From SG8-41 sp964521405 (GTDB taxonomy: Bacteria; Pseudomonadota; Gammaproteobacteria; Burkholderiales; SG8-41): a DNA stretch of 64,000 nucleotides. The notes beneath the pieces are model-generated. The model saw only the letters and a program-made list of their open reading frames with translations. It was not told the origin of the DNA and ran no database searches. Location: positions 5,971 to 69,970 of the forward strand of contig CAZFRR010000065.1 of NCBI GenBank assembly GCA_964521405.1, written 5' to 3'. The translations under genes were made by a program, and so were the position numbers. Shown here in pieces: positions 23,534 through 31,447 of the stretch (the first letter of the stretch is position 1; each line of letters starts with the position of its first letter).

Positions 23534-24355
23534 TTGCATTTTTCCCGAATCATCGTCGCCGAACTGATCGACGCTCTCGACCGCGGCAAGGTCATTTCCT
23601 CGGTCATCGAGCGCAATCCGCAATTTGACTGGGATGCGGCCTACCGGGTCGCAGCCGACATCGTCAAGCTGCGGCGGGCACGCGGTGAGAAGACCATTGG
23701 GCGCAAGATCGGCTTCACCAACCGCAACATCTGGGCGGAGTACGGCGCCACCGCGCCGATCTGGGCGCACGTCTACGATCGCACCGTGCAGTTCGCGGAC
23801 GGCGATCGCGCCACCGTTTCGCTGGAAGGCAGTGTGCAACCGCGGCTCGAGCCCGAGATCGCGTTCAAGCTCAAGGCTCCGCTGCGCCCGGGCGTCAATC
23901 ATCCCGCGCTGGTTCTCGAGGCGATCGAGTGGTTGGCGCCGAGCTTCGAGATCGTGGACTGCCACTTCGCCGGCTGGAAGTTCGGGCCGGCGGAATCAGC
24001 AGCTGATTTTTCATTCCACTGGAAGCTCATCGTTGGCACGCCCTGCCCTATTCGGCGCGACGCGATCGCCGATCTCGTGGACCGGCTCCGCGACTGCAAC
24101 GTCGAGCTCAGCAGGAATGGGCAAGTCGCGGATCGGGGCACGGGCGCGAACGCGTTGGGACACCCCGCGCTCGCTCTCGCCTTTCTCGCCGATATCCTGA
24201 TGCGGCAGCCGCAGTTCGAGCCGCTCGCGGCGGGAGAGATCATCACCACCGGCACGCTGACAGCCGCGATGCCGATCCGGCCGGGTGAGTCGTGGTCCTC
24301 GCGCTATGAGGGCTTGCCCGGCGTAACAGGCCTTTCACTCGTCTTCACCGAGTGA
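23534..24355 (+). CDS. 2-keto-4-pentenoate hydratase/FAH-superfamily protein
   Basis: A 273-aa member of the hydratase/decarboxylase group (MhpD, XylJ, 4-oxalocrotonate decarboxylase). Seen: IGRKIGFTNRNIWAEYG, metal-binding LEPEIAFKLK, APSFEIVDCHFAGWKF, ALGHPALALAFLADIL and the C-terminal GEIITTGTLTAAMPIRPGE. The reaction in characterised members is water addition to, or decarboxylation of, a 2-oxo-enoate from aromatic meta-cleavage. No other meta-cleavage gene is nearby, so the substrate is open. Start is TTG 23534 with AGGAG 8 nt upstream. Confidence 0.88.
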   Translation: MHFSRIIVAELIDALDRGKVISSVIERNPQFDWDAAYRVAADIVKLRRARGEKTIGRKIGFTNRNIWAEYGATAPIWAHVYDRTVQFADGDRATVSLEGSVQPRLEPEIAFKLKAPLRPGVNHPALVLEAIEWLAPSFEIVDCHFAGWKFGPAESAADFSFHWKLIVGTPCPIRRDAIADLVDRLRDCNVELSRNGQVADRGTGANALGHPALALAFLADILMRQPQFEPLAAGEIITTGTLTAAMPIRPGESWSSRYEGLPGVTGLSLVFTE

Positions 24356-24358
24356 AAG
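24332..24358. terminator. Perfect 10-bp hairpin at the end of the hydratase gene
   Basis: CTTTCACTCG (24332-24341), 7-base loop, CGAGTGAAAG (24349-24358). It spans the hydratase stop codon between convergent hydratase and comEC genes. No T tract follows, so transcript-end stabilisation is as likely as termination. Confidence 0.55.
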
Positions 24359-24361
24359 ACC

Positions 24362-24448
24362 AATGAGGAATGATGAATGCAAAATGATGACCTGAAGACC
24401 TAAAACCGACCTTCCGTTCATCATTCATCATTCATCATTCATCATTCC
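24362..24448. repeat. Tandem-unit inverted repeat, ATGATGA/TCATCAT family
   Basis: Left arm 24362-24390 contains AATGAGGAATGATGAATG-type units. The right arm 24417-24448 is four TTCATCA-like units. The arms are inverted around 26 bp. The right arm codes the final residues of ComEC (MMNDE). Confidence 0.9.
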
Positions 24449-26839
24449 GAATTCCAGGGGATCCGGCACCGGGTCCCCGATCAGTGGCGTCTGCCAGTAG
24501 CGCCGGTAAATCGCGCGGTAGGGCGTCACGCTGATCATGCCTTCCGCGCTGATCGCGATCGTCACAGCGCCATCGCGATCACTGCGGTAGATGCGCGTGC
24601 CGGCGTCGCGGTAGCGCTCCACCACTTCGCGGTGAGGATGACCCAGCCGGTTGCGGTAGCCGGCCGTGAACACCGCCAGCTTCGGCTCGACTGCGCGCAC
24701 GAACTCGGGGGTCGACGAAGTGCGGCTGCCGTGATGCGGCACCACCAGCACATCGGAGCGCAAACGATCGCGCGAGCGGGCCAGCAGCTCCTCTTCGGAG
24801 CGGCGCTCGATGTCGGCGGACAGCAAGATCCGGCCGCCCGCCGCCTCGACCGTGAGCACGCAGCCGCGGTCGTTGTCCTTCACTGCAGGATCTCCGTAGC
24901 TTGCCCGCGAAGGGTGCAGAATCTCGAAGCGCACGCCATCCCATTCCCATTGCTGCCCGGCCTCGCAGCGCAACGCCGGGTTGGCCTGCACCACCAGGGG
25001 ATCGAGATCGGGCAACGACGTCAGCAGCCAGTCCATGGGTAACGCCTGCAGGACCGATGCCGCCCCGCCCCAGTGATCGTCGTCGTCGTGAGTGACGATC
25101 ATGCCGTCGAGCCGCCTCACCCCGACCGCCCGCAGGTAGGGCACGATGATGCGGGTGCCGCTGTCCGCGCCCGGCCCGAACGCAGGACCGGCGTCGTAGA
25201 GCAGAGCGTGATTCGCGGTGCGAACCACTGCGGAGAGCCCCTGCCCGACGTCGAGGATGGCGAGCTCGACGTCTCCCGTTCTCAAGGCCGACGGCGCCAC
25301 TGCGAACAGGGGCAGCAACCCGATCACGCCCAGCCAGCGCGCTGGCATCCCGCGCGGAGCGAGCAGCCAGGCCAGCGCAGAGACCGCGACGACCACGGCC
25401 CAGGCCGGGGGCGCGCGCTGCTCCCACACCACGTCGGGCAGCAGGGCGAGCCACTCGAGCAGCGTCATGCACCCGCTCATCATGAGATGCGCGCAATGGA
25501 GGATGAAATCGAACGGCACCGCGACCCCGATCAGCGCCAGTGGTGCGACGGCGAGGCTCACCACCGGGATCGCCACGGCGTTGGCAAGCGGCGAGACAAT
25601 CGATACCTGCTGGAACATCGCCAGCAGTGGCGGGATCAGCGCCAGCGTCACCGCGATCTGCACCCTGGCCCAGCTCGCGAGCCAGTGGCTGCGGCCGATG
25701 CGGCCCACCGTGACGTACATGATGACGGCCACGGCGCCGAACGACAGCCAGAATCCCGCCGCCAGCACCGCCCAGGGATCGATCAGCATGACCACAAGCA
25801 GCGCCACGCACAGCACGATCGACGCCGACTCGATGACGCCCAGCCACAGCGCGGCCGCGACCACGGCCAGCATGTAGACCGTGCGCTGCGCCGGCACCGC
25901 GAAACCCGCCAGCAGCGCATAGAGCAGCGCGGCGCCCAGCGCCCCGGCCGCCGCGGCCTTCAACGCAGGCAGCGCCAGCGTCAGCCGGGGAATGCGCCGC
26001 CACAGGCCGTAGACCAGCGCGAACACGAGGCCCGAGACCATGGTGACGTGCAGGCCCGAGATGCTCATCAGGTGGTTGACGCCGGTGCGGGTGAATGTCT
26101 GCCATTGTTCCGGCGGGATGGCGCGCTGGTCCCCGATCGCGAGCGCAACGATGACGCCGGCGTACGGCGCCTCCGGCAATGCGGCCTGGATGCGCGAGCG
26201 AATCATGCCGCGGGCGCGCTCGACCCAGTAGCCGGGCTCGTGCACCATCGTCGCCAGGCGCTCGCGGGCCGTTCTCGGCCGCACATAACCTGTCGCGCGG
26301 AGATTGCGTTCGAACAGCCACGCCTCGTAGTCGAAGCCGTGGGGATTGGCCGTGCCGCGCGGGCGCTTCAGCCTCACGGTCAATTGCCAGCGTTCGCCCG
26401 GCTCGAGCGAAGGAATGGTGGCGGGCCGGTCCTCGCGCGCTGGCGTGCCCCACCACGACAATACGATATGCCGCGGCACCCGCGCGTCCGGGGTCAGCAC
26501 GCGCTCGACGTTGAACTCGAAGCGCACACCTCGCTCGTAAGCCTGCGGCAGCCCGGACACGACGCCGATGACCGCGATGTCGCGCCCTTCCCATTCCGCC
26601 GGCAGCGCGTCGGCGAGCCGCTCGCCCGCGCACCACGCCGCCCAGGAGAAACCCAGAGCGATGCACGCCGCCTTCACGGTTGCTTCGCGCAGCAGGCGCG
26701 CCATCCAGCCCTCGGGGCGGGCAGCGGCCGCCACGACTCCTGCCGCGCCGAACGCCAGCACCCAGCCGAACTCCGGCAGCGCGGCCTGCTGCTGCAGCCA
26801 CCACGCGCCCGCCGCGAAGCACAGAACGTTGAGCCTCAT
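24428..26839 (-). CDS. comEC: DNA uptake channel protein ComEC/Rec2
   Basis: An 803-aa inner-membrane protein for import of single-stranded DNA during natural transformation. N-terminal hydrophobic segments and a DUF4131/OB region (about residues 30-190) are followed by the Competence domain with about eight helices (RTGVNHLMSISGLHVTMVSG, residues about 250-510). The C-terminal metallo-beta-lactamase domain starts at ILDVGQGLSAVV and has THDDDDHWGG and VVPHHGSRTSS. Length is typical. The last five residues are encoded by a repeat. No other competence genes are in the window. Confidence 0.96.
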   Translation of the reverse strand: MRLNVLCFAAGAWWLQQQAALPEFGWVLAFGAAGVVAAAARPEGWMARLLREATVKAACIALGFSWAAWCAGERLADALPAEWEGRDIAVIGVVSGLPQAYERGVRFEFNVERVLTPDARVPRHIVLSWWGTPAREDRPATIPSLEPGERWQLTVRLKRPRGTANPHGFDYEAWLFERNLRATGYVRPRTARERLATMVHEPGYWVERARGMIRSRIQAALPEAPYAGVIVALAIGDQRAIPPEQWQTFTRTGVNHLMSISGLHVTMVSGLVFALVYGLWRRIPRLTLALPALKAAAAGALGAALLYALLAGFAVPAQRTVYMLAVVAAALWLGVIESASIVLCVALLVVMLIDPWAVLAAGFWLSFGAVAVIMYVTVGRIGRSHWLASWARVQIAVTLALIPPLLAMFQQVSIVSPLANAVAIPVVSLAVAPLALIGVAVPFDFILHCAHLMMSGCMTLLEWLALLPDVVWEQRAPPAWAVVVAVSALAWLLAPRGMPARWLGVIGLLPLFAVAPSALRTGDVELAILDVGQGLSAVVRTANHALLYDAGPAFGPGADSGTRIIVPYLRAVGVRRLDGMIVTHDDDDHWGGAASVLQALPMDWLLTSLPDLDPLVVQANPALRCEAGQQWEWDGVRFEILHPSRASYGDPAVKDNDRGCVLTVEAAGGRILLSADIERRSEEELLARSRDRLRSDVLVVPHHGSRTSSTPEFVRAVEPKLAVFTAGYRNRLGHPHREVVERYRDAGTRIYRSDRDGAVTIAISAEGMISVTPYRAIYRRYWQTPLIGDPVPDPLEFGMMNDE

Positions 26840-26884
26840 TGCCCTGTAACGCGCGAGGCGCTTGCCGGTGGACGCTTAAAGACC

Positions 26885-26984
26885 GTGATTCGTGAATCGA
26901 GCATCCCCTCACCCTGCTCTCTCCCCCACTGTGGGGGAGAGGGAAGTTGAGGTCGAATCACGATTCACGAATCACGATTCACGA
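26885..26984. repeat. Nested inverted repeat, GATTCGTGAATCG family
   Basis: Outer arms: GTGATTCGTGAATCG (26885-26899) and four GAATCACGATTCACG-type units (26954-26984). Inside lies a second palindrome, CTCTCCCCCAC/GTGGGGGAGAG. TTTTTG follows on the plus strand. It separates the divergent comEC and DUF2062 genes. Confidence 0.9.
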
Positions 26985-27015
26985 TTTTTGGGAAACTAAT
27001 CAGTAAAATGCCCCA

Positions 27016-27576
27016 ATGCCCCGCAAGTACTTCCGCAAGCTCCTGCCCAGCCACGAAACCATACGGGCGAACCGCCACATCGCCCGGCTCGGGCCGTGGC
27101 TCCAGCATCACAACCTGTGGCACCTGCACCGCCGGTCGGTGGCGGGCGGCGTCGCGGCCGGCCTGTTCGCGGGCCTCATACCCGGCAGCAACCCGGTCCA
27201 GTTCACAGCGGGGGCGCTGCTGGCGATCGCGGGCCGGGTCAACCTGCCGATCGCGGTGCTGGTGACGCTGTACTCCAACCCGCTCACCATCGTTCCGCTC
27301 TACTACGTCGCTTTCAAACTCGGGCAACTGGCCCTGCTGCAATCGGGTGACGAGCTGCCTCCGCTCGCATTCGGACTGGAGGGCAAGGGTTTCGGCGAAT
27401 GGCTGCCGACGGCGCTGGAATGGCTGGGGTCCGTCGGCAAGCCGCTGGCGATCGGCCTGCCCTTGCTGGCGCTCACGCTGGCGTTGGTCGGCTATTTCGC
27501 GGTGGACTGGACGTGGCGCCTCTACGTGCGCTGCGCCTGGCAGCGCCGCCAACGGCGGCGCGCTGTAAAGCAATAA
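27016..27576 (+). CDS. DUF2062 domain-containing membrane protein
   Basis: A 186-aa DUF2062 protein. The signature runs from HRRSVAGGVAAGLFAGLIPG through a hydrophobic helix with NLPIAVLVTLYSNPLTIVPL, and a second helix lies near residues 145-165 (AIGLPLLALTLALVGYFAVD). Basic termini suggest an inner-membrane protein with cytoplasmic ends. The family often sits next to comEC or cell-wall/glycan genes; no biochemical role is established. The start ATG 27016 is not preceded by a strong ribosome site. Confidence 0.9.
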   Translation: MPRKYFRKLLPSHETIRANRHIARLGPWLQHHNLWHLHRRSVAGGVAAGLFAGLIPGSNPVQFTAGALLAIAGRVNLPIAVLVTLYSNPLTIVPLYYVAFKLGQLALLQSGDELPPLAFGLEGKGFGEWLPTALEWLGSVGKPLAIGLPLLALTLALVGYFAVDWTWRLYVRCAWQRRQRRRAVKQ

Positions 27577-27595
27577 ACCTAGAAAAAGCCGCTTG

Positions 27596-27724
27596 CCACA
27601 GAGGACACGGAGTTCACAGAGGAAAATCATTTCCGTATGTCATTATCGAGCCTCACCCATCAGGTGAGCGTGGCGCGCTGACTCAACCTTTTGAATCTCT
27701 CTGTGTTCTCTGTGACCTCTGTGG
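27596..27724. repeat. Tandem-unit inverted repeat, CACAGAG family (second copy)
   Basis: Left arm 27596-27622 has CCACAGAG, GACACGGAG and TTCACAGAGG units. Right arm 27697-27724 is CTCTCTGTG, TTCTCTGTG and ACCTCTGTGG. The arms are inverted around 74 bp, which holds a small inner hairpin CTCACC/GGTGAG. Same unit family as 11783-11872, 16 kb away, but a different spacer. Confidence 0.92.
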
Positions 27725-27754
27725 CTGAATGACAGTCTTTTTTGCGAACATGCA

Positions 27755-28375
27755 ATGAGAACACCTGATTACTGGCCCCAGGCAACGCGAGAACTGGCGC
27801 AGCGCGATGCGGTGCTGCGGGAACTGATCGCGCGTTTCCAGGGCCTTGCACTGGGTAGCCGCGGCGATGCGTTTTCCACGCTCGCGCGCTCCATCGTCGG
27901 CCAGCAGATCTCGGTGAAGGCGGCGCAAAGCGTGTGGAACAGGCTTTCTGGCCGCCTCTCCGCCGTATCGCCGGCAGCCGTAAGCCGCACTCGCATTTCC
28001 ACTTTGCGGGCATGCGGGTTATCAGGCCAGAAAGCCTTATATCTGCGGGACCTTTCCCGAAACTTCCTCGACGGCACGCTCGATGCGCATCGCTGGCACT
28101 CCCTCGGGGATGAGGCCGTGATTGCCGAGCTGACTCTTGTCAAAGGCATCGGCCGCTGGACCGCCGAGATGTTCCTCATGTTTTTCCTCGCGCGCCCCGA
28201 CGTGCTGCCGCTCGCTGATCTCGGACTGCAACGGGCGATGCGGTTGCATTACAACCGTGCCCGCCCCTTGACTGCCGCGCGCATGCAAAAAATCGGAGCG
28301 GCGTGGGCGCCGTGGCGTTCGGTGGCCACGTGGTATATGTGGCGGTCGCTGGATCCGATACCGGTCGAGTACTGA
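27755..28375 (+). CDS. DNA-3-methyladenine glycosylase, AlkA/HhH-GPD family
   Basis: A 206-aa base-excision repair enzyme of the HhH-GPD superfamily. Seen: FSTLARSIVGQQISVKAAQS, helix-hairpin-helix LTLVKGIGRWTAEMFLMF, and the catalytic Asp region DVLPLADLGLQRAM. There is no C-terminal Fe-S cluster, and the N-terminal domain of Escherichia coli AlkA is missing, as in the short AlkA-like group. It should remove alkylated purines. Preceded by a CACAGAG inverted repeat and followed by a GATTCGTG one, so it looks monocistronic. Confidence 0.92.
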   Translation: MRTPDYWPQATRELAQRDAVLRELIARFQGLALGSRGDAFSTLARSIVGQQISVKAAQSVWNRLSGRLSAVSPAAVSRTRISTLRACGLSGQKALYLRDLSRNFLDGTLDAHRWHSLGDEAVIAELTLVKGIGRWTAEMFLMFFLARPDVLPLADLGLQRAMRLHYNRARPLTAARMQKIGAAWAPWRSVATWYMWRSLDPIPVEY

Positions 28376-28381
28376 CTAAAT

Positions 28382-28486
28382 GCGTGATTCGTGATTGATG
28401 ATTCGTGAGTCGAGCGTTCTTGCGCCATCCTATTCCCGCATGGGCAGAGAAAAACAAAAAATCGATTCACGACTCACGATTCACGC
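28382..28486. repeat. Tandem-unit inverted repeat, GATTCGTG family (second copy)
   Basis: Left arm 28382-28412 (GTGATTC, GTGATTGAT, GATTCGTGAGTCG) and right arm 28463-28486 (CGATTCACGACTCACGATTC-type). Inverted, about 50 bp spacer. It falls between the glycosylase gene and the small membrane-protein gene; same family as 26885-26984. Confidence 0.9.
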
Positions 28487-28498
28487 CTTTTCAAGACG

Positions 28499-28855
28499 AT
28501 GACGCACGCCGAATTCACCGCCGCCCACTCGCGCGGCGAAATCAAGATCGAGATCGACCCGAAAGCCGCGGCGCGCCATCTGTCGGCGCGCCTGCTGCTG
28601 CCGTTCGTGATGATGCCGGTGCTGGGGATCGGCGTGGCGCTGGCGCTGACCGGCTGGATCTTCACCGGTCTCGCCGTCATCGCCGCCGGCATCCTCGCGC
28701 CCCGGCTCATCAAGCGCGCCGCGCCGCATTTCATCCTGACCCAAGCGCTGCAAGATCCAGCCGTATACGAGGAAGTCACTCAATCCGGCTTGCTGCGTTC
28801 CACACGGCTGACGACTGACGGTGAAACTTCACCGCCAAGACGCGAAGAACGCTAA
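28499..28855 (+). CDS. Small two-helix membrane protein, function unknown
   Basis: 118 aa. A short polar N-terminus (MTHAEFTAAHSRGEIKIEI) is followed by two adjacent hydrophobic segments at about residues 32-72 (LLLPFVMMPVLGIGVALAL and GWIFTGLAVIAAGILAP) with little loop between, then a polar tail. I do not recognise the family. The last 11 residues (from GETSPPRREER) are encoded by the repeat at 28826-29154, so the ancestral stop may have been lost. Codon use matches the neighbours; probably a real gene. Confidence 0.7.
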   Translation: MTHAEFTAAHSRGEIKIEIDPKAAARHLSARLLLPFVMMPVLGIGVALALTGWIFTGLAVIAAGILAPRLIKRAAPHFILTQALQDPAVYEEVTQSGLLRSTRLTTDGETSPPRREER

Positions 28856-29154
28856 GGAAGGATTACGACGGGTCGCTAAGGACGCAAAGGCCGCGAAGGA
28901 AATAATAATTACAACAAAGGTCGCTAAGACAGCGCCAAGGGTGCTATCGGCAGGACAATTTGGAATAGATTTGAACCACGGCCGAACCGGATTACTAAAC
29001 ATTACAATTCCGACAGCGTTTCCTATTCCCCGCTTGGCGCTGTCTTCGCGTCCTTTGGTTGGTTTTCGATAATGTATTCCTTCGCGGCCTTGGCGGCCTT
29101 TGCGTTGAGGCTTCTATTTTCCTTCGCGGCCTTGGCGGCCTTCGCGTTGAAGCT
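28826..29154. repeat. Long inverted repeat, CGCGAAGGAC/CCTTCGCGGCCTTGGCGGCC family
   Basis: Fills the 300-bp gap before lolD. Left arm about 28826-28940 has CGCCAAGACGCGAAG, CGCTAAGGA, CGCAAAGGCCGCGAAGG units. Right arm 29028-29154 has the inverse units, including two near-identical copies of CCTTCGCGGCCTTGGCGGCC. The inner ends pair perfectly over 14 bp (AAGACAGCGCCAAG with CTTGGCGCTGTCTT). No gene is seen in this stretch. Confidence 0.92.
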
Positions 29155-29160
29155 TTGCTG

Positions 29161-29892
29161 TCACCGCTCCGACTGGAGCGTCCCGTCGACCAGCCGCAGG
29201 ATGCGATCGGCCCGCCGGGCGATCTCGGGGTCATGCGTCACGATCACGAGGCTCGTCCCGCTGCTGCGATTCAACTCCAGCATCAGTTCGAACACGGTTT
29301 CCGCCGTGTGCCGGTCGAGGTTCCCGGTGGGCTCATCCGCGAGCACGCAGGCCGGCCGGGTCACCAGCGCCCGCGCGAGCGCGGCGCGCTGGCGCTCGCC
29401 GCCCGAGAGCTCCCCGGGACGATGCTGCAGGCGGTGATCGAGACCGACCTGCTTCAGCAAGCCTGCCGCCGCGCCGTAAGCCGCGCTCTTCTCCACGCGC
29501 CGGATAAGAAGCGGCATCGCCACGTTCTCCAGCGCCGAGAATTCCGCCAGCAGATGATGGAACTGGTAGACGAAGCCTAGCGACCGGTTGCGCGTCGCAC
29601 CGCGCTCCGCCTCGCTTTGCCGGCTCAGGTCCTGCCCCAGCACCTTCACCTCGCCTTGCGTGGCGTCATCCAGCCCGCCGAGGAGATGAAGCAGCGTGCT
29701 CTTGCCCGAGCCCGAGGCGCCGACAATCGCCACGCGCTCTTGCGCCGCGATGTCGAGATCCACCCCCGCCAGCACCGGCACCGCCACCTTGCCCTGGTGA
29801 AACGTCTTGCGGAGGTTGCGGCAGGAAATTACCGGCACGCCGGCTGCGCCGGAGTGCTGAGTGCTGAGTGATGAGTGCTGAGCGCTATTCAT
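29161..29892 (-). CDS. lolD: Lipoprotein-releasing ABC transporter ATP-binding protein LolD
   Basis: A 243-aa ABC ATPase that powers release of outer-membrane lipoproteins from the inner membrane with LolC/E. Walker A IVGASGSGKSTLLHLLGG, signature LSGGERQRAALARALVT, Walker B VLADEPTGNLD, and the LolD-typical GFVYQFHHLLAEFSALENVAMP. The first about 15 residues (MNSAQHSSLSTQHSG) are unlike other LolD proteins and are encoded by a GAGTGCT tandem repeat. The ATG overlaps the lolC stop by 8 bp, so the pair is coupled. Confidence 0.97.
   Translation of the reverse strand: MNSAQHSSLSTQHSGAAGVPVISCRNLRKTFHQGKVAVPVLAGVDLDIAAQERVAIVGASGSGKSTLLHLLGGLDDATQGEVKVLGQDLSRQSEAERGATRNRSLGFVYQFHHLLAEFSALENVAMPLLIRRVEKSAAYGAAAGLLKQVGLDHRLQHRPGELSGGERQRAALARALVTRPACVLADEPTGNLDRHTAETVFELMLELNRSSGTSLVIVTHDPEIARRADRILRLVDGTLQSER
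29850..29884. repeat. GAGTGCT tandem repeat inside the lolD 5' end
   Basis: About five GAGTGCT/GAGTGAT units in a row, read on the minus strand as Ser/Thr/Gln/His codons of LolD. Unit shared with the right arm at 37437-37483. No inverted partner nearby. Confidence 0.82.
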
Positions 29893-31126
29893 ACCGCAAA
29901 GCTTCCGCGGGATTGATCTTCGCTGCGCGCCAGCTCGGATAGATCGTGGCGGCCAGCGACAGCGCGAACGAGACCGCGGCAGTGATCAGCACATCGGGCA
30001 GCTGCAGCTCGGATGGCAGGTCGCTGATGTAGTAAACATCCTTGGAGAGAAATTTCATGCCGAAAAGGCCCTCGATGAATGGCACCACCGTCTCGACGTT
30101 CAACGCGAGCGCAATGCCGCCCGCCAGCCCCAGCAACGTGCCGGCGACGCCGATCAGCGTGCCCTGGATCATGAAGATCCGGGTAATGCTCGAGGGCGCC
30201 GCCCCCAGCGTGCGCAGGATCGCGATGTCCGCCTGCTTGTCGGTGACCACCATCACCAGGCTCGAGACGATGTTGAACGCCGCCACCGCGATGATGAGTA
30301 TCACCACGATGAACATCATCCGCTTCTCGATCTGCACCGCGCGGAAGAAGTTGGCGTGCTGCTGGGTCCAGTCGCTGGCATAGATGTCGGGGCCGAGCGA
30401 GCGGGACAGGTCGCGCGCGACGCGCGTCGCCTCGAAGAGATCCTTCAGCTTCAACCGCACCCCGGACACCGCCTCGCCCAGGCGGAACAGGCGCTGCGCA
30501 TCCTCGACGTGGACCAGCGCCAGGCCGGAATCGTATTCGTAATGGTCCACCGCGAAGATGCCCACCACCGTGAACTGCCGCAACCGCGGAATGACCCCGG
30601 CCGGCGTCACCTGCCCCTGCGGCGCGACCATCACCACCTTGTCGCCCTGCGCCGCCCCCAGCGCCCGCGCGAGCTCGACGCCCAGCACGACGCCGTATTC
30701 GCCCGATTTCAGGTTTTCAAGACGGCCGCTCCGCATGTGCCGGCCGATGTCAGCGACTTTCTCCTCGTGCTCCGGCAGAACACCGCGCACGTATGCGCCC
30801 CGCACCGCCGAGCCGTTGGTCAGCAGCCCCTGCGCGGTCACGTAGGGGGCGGTGGCCAGCACCTGGTCGTGGCGCGCCGCCGCGGCTGCGACGCCCTTCC
30901 AGTCGCCCAGCGTCCCGCTCCCGCCGGAGAGCTGCACGTGGGAAGCCACGCCCAGTATCCGCGTGCGGATCTCGCGCTGAAAACCGTTCATCACCGACAG
31001 CACTGTGATCAGCACCGTCATGCCGAGCGCGATGCCGGCCACCGAGATCAGCGCGATGAAGGAGATGAAATGATTGCGGCGCTTGGCGCGCGTGTAGCGA
31101 AGGCCGATGAAGAATTCGTACGACAC
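29885..31126 (-). CDS. lolC: Lipoprotein-releasing ABC transporter permease LolC/LolE
   Basis: A 413-aa inner-membrane permease with one N-terminal helix, a large periplasmic MacB-like domain (about residues 45-260) and three C-terminal helices. Family blocks: FIGLRYTRAKRRNHFISFIALISVAGIALGM, DWTQQHANFFRAVQIEKRMM, VVTDKQADIAILRTLGA, and the FtsX-type C-terminus. Start is taken as GTG 31126 (MSYEFFIGLRY), matching LolC/E N-termini; the longer reading from 31231 adds unlikely residues. No second permease gene is present, so LolC may act as a homodimer, as in bacteria with a single LolF. Confidence 0.95.
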   Translation of the reverse strand: MSYEFFIGLRYTRAKRRNHFISFIALISVAGIALGMTVLITVLSVMNGFQREIRTRILGVASHVQLSGGSGTLGDWKGVAAAAARHDQVLATAPYVTAQGLLTNGSAVRGAYVRGVLPEHEEKVADIGRHMRSGRLENLKSGEYGVVLGVELARALGAAQGDKVVMVAPQGQVTPAGVIPRLRQFTVVGIFAVDHYEYDSGLALVHVEDAQRLFRLGEAVSGVRLKLKDLFEATRVARDLSRSLGPDIYASDWTQQHANFFRAVQIEKRMMFIVVILIIAVAAFNIVSSLVMVVTDKQADIAILRTLGAAPSSITRIFMIQGTLIGVAGTLLGLAGGIALALNVETVVPFIEGLFGMKFLSKDVYYISDLPSELQLPDVLITAAVSFALSLAATIYPSWRAAKINPAEALRYE

Positions 31127-31235
31127 CGCGTCGGTCTGGAAGGAAAAAATGGGAATGGCACAGTGTGCCACACGCCTTGCGCCACGCCAAGAATTTGCCG
31201 GGACCCGGAAAATTCCTGGAGCACGCAACAAAATG

Positions 31236-31423
31236 ACAAAACCGGTGAAACCACCCCCATCCCAACCTTCCCCCTGAGGGGGAAGGGGAATTTTTTCTTC
31301 CCCCTGAGGGGGAGGAGAACTCTTTTCTGCGCGAGAAAAAACATTCCCTCCCCCTCAGGGGGAGGGCCAGGGTGGGGGTGGTTCGTTTGCTTCGCGACCA
31401 CTCATTCTGCTACCAGTTCTTAG
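31236..31423. repeat. About 190-bp compound palindromic element, copy A
   Basis: From about AATGACAAAACCGG to about CACTCATTCTGC. Ends carry AACCACCCCCATCCC and the inverse GGGTGGGGGTGGTT. Inside are three CCCCCTGAGGGGG-like palindromes. The same order of blocks is found on the opposite strand at 54155-54423, with nearly identical flanking words (GGTGAAACCACCCCC, CGACCACTCATTCTG). It lies between the divergent lolC and the next gene. No coding capacity. Confidence 0.9.
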
Positions 31424-31447
31424 TGCTACACTGCGCCTGCCCTCAAC

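Noticed and set aside
25073..26950. 625-codon frame antisense to comEC, rich in Arg/His/Gln
   Set aside because: Composition is that of an antisense shadow, and it runs into the adjacent repeat.
28826..29154. Protein-coding gene in the gap before lolD
   Set aside because: Frames here are short and made of repeat units.
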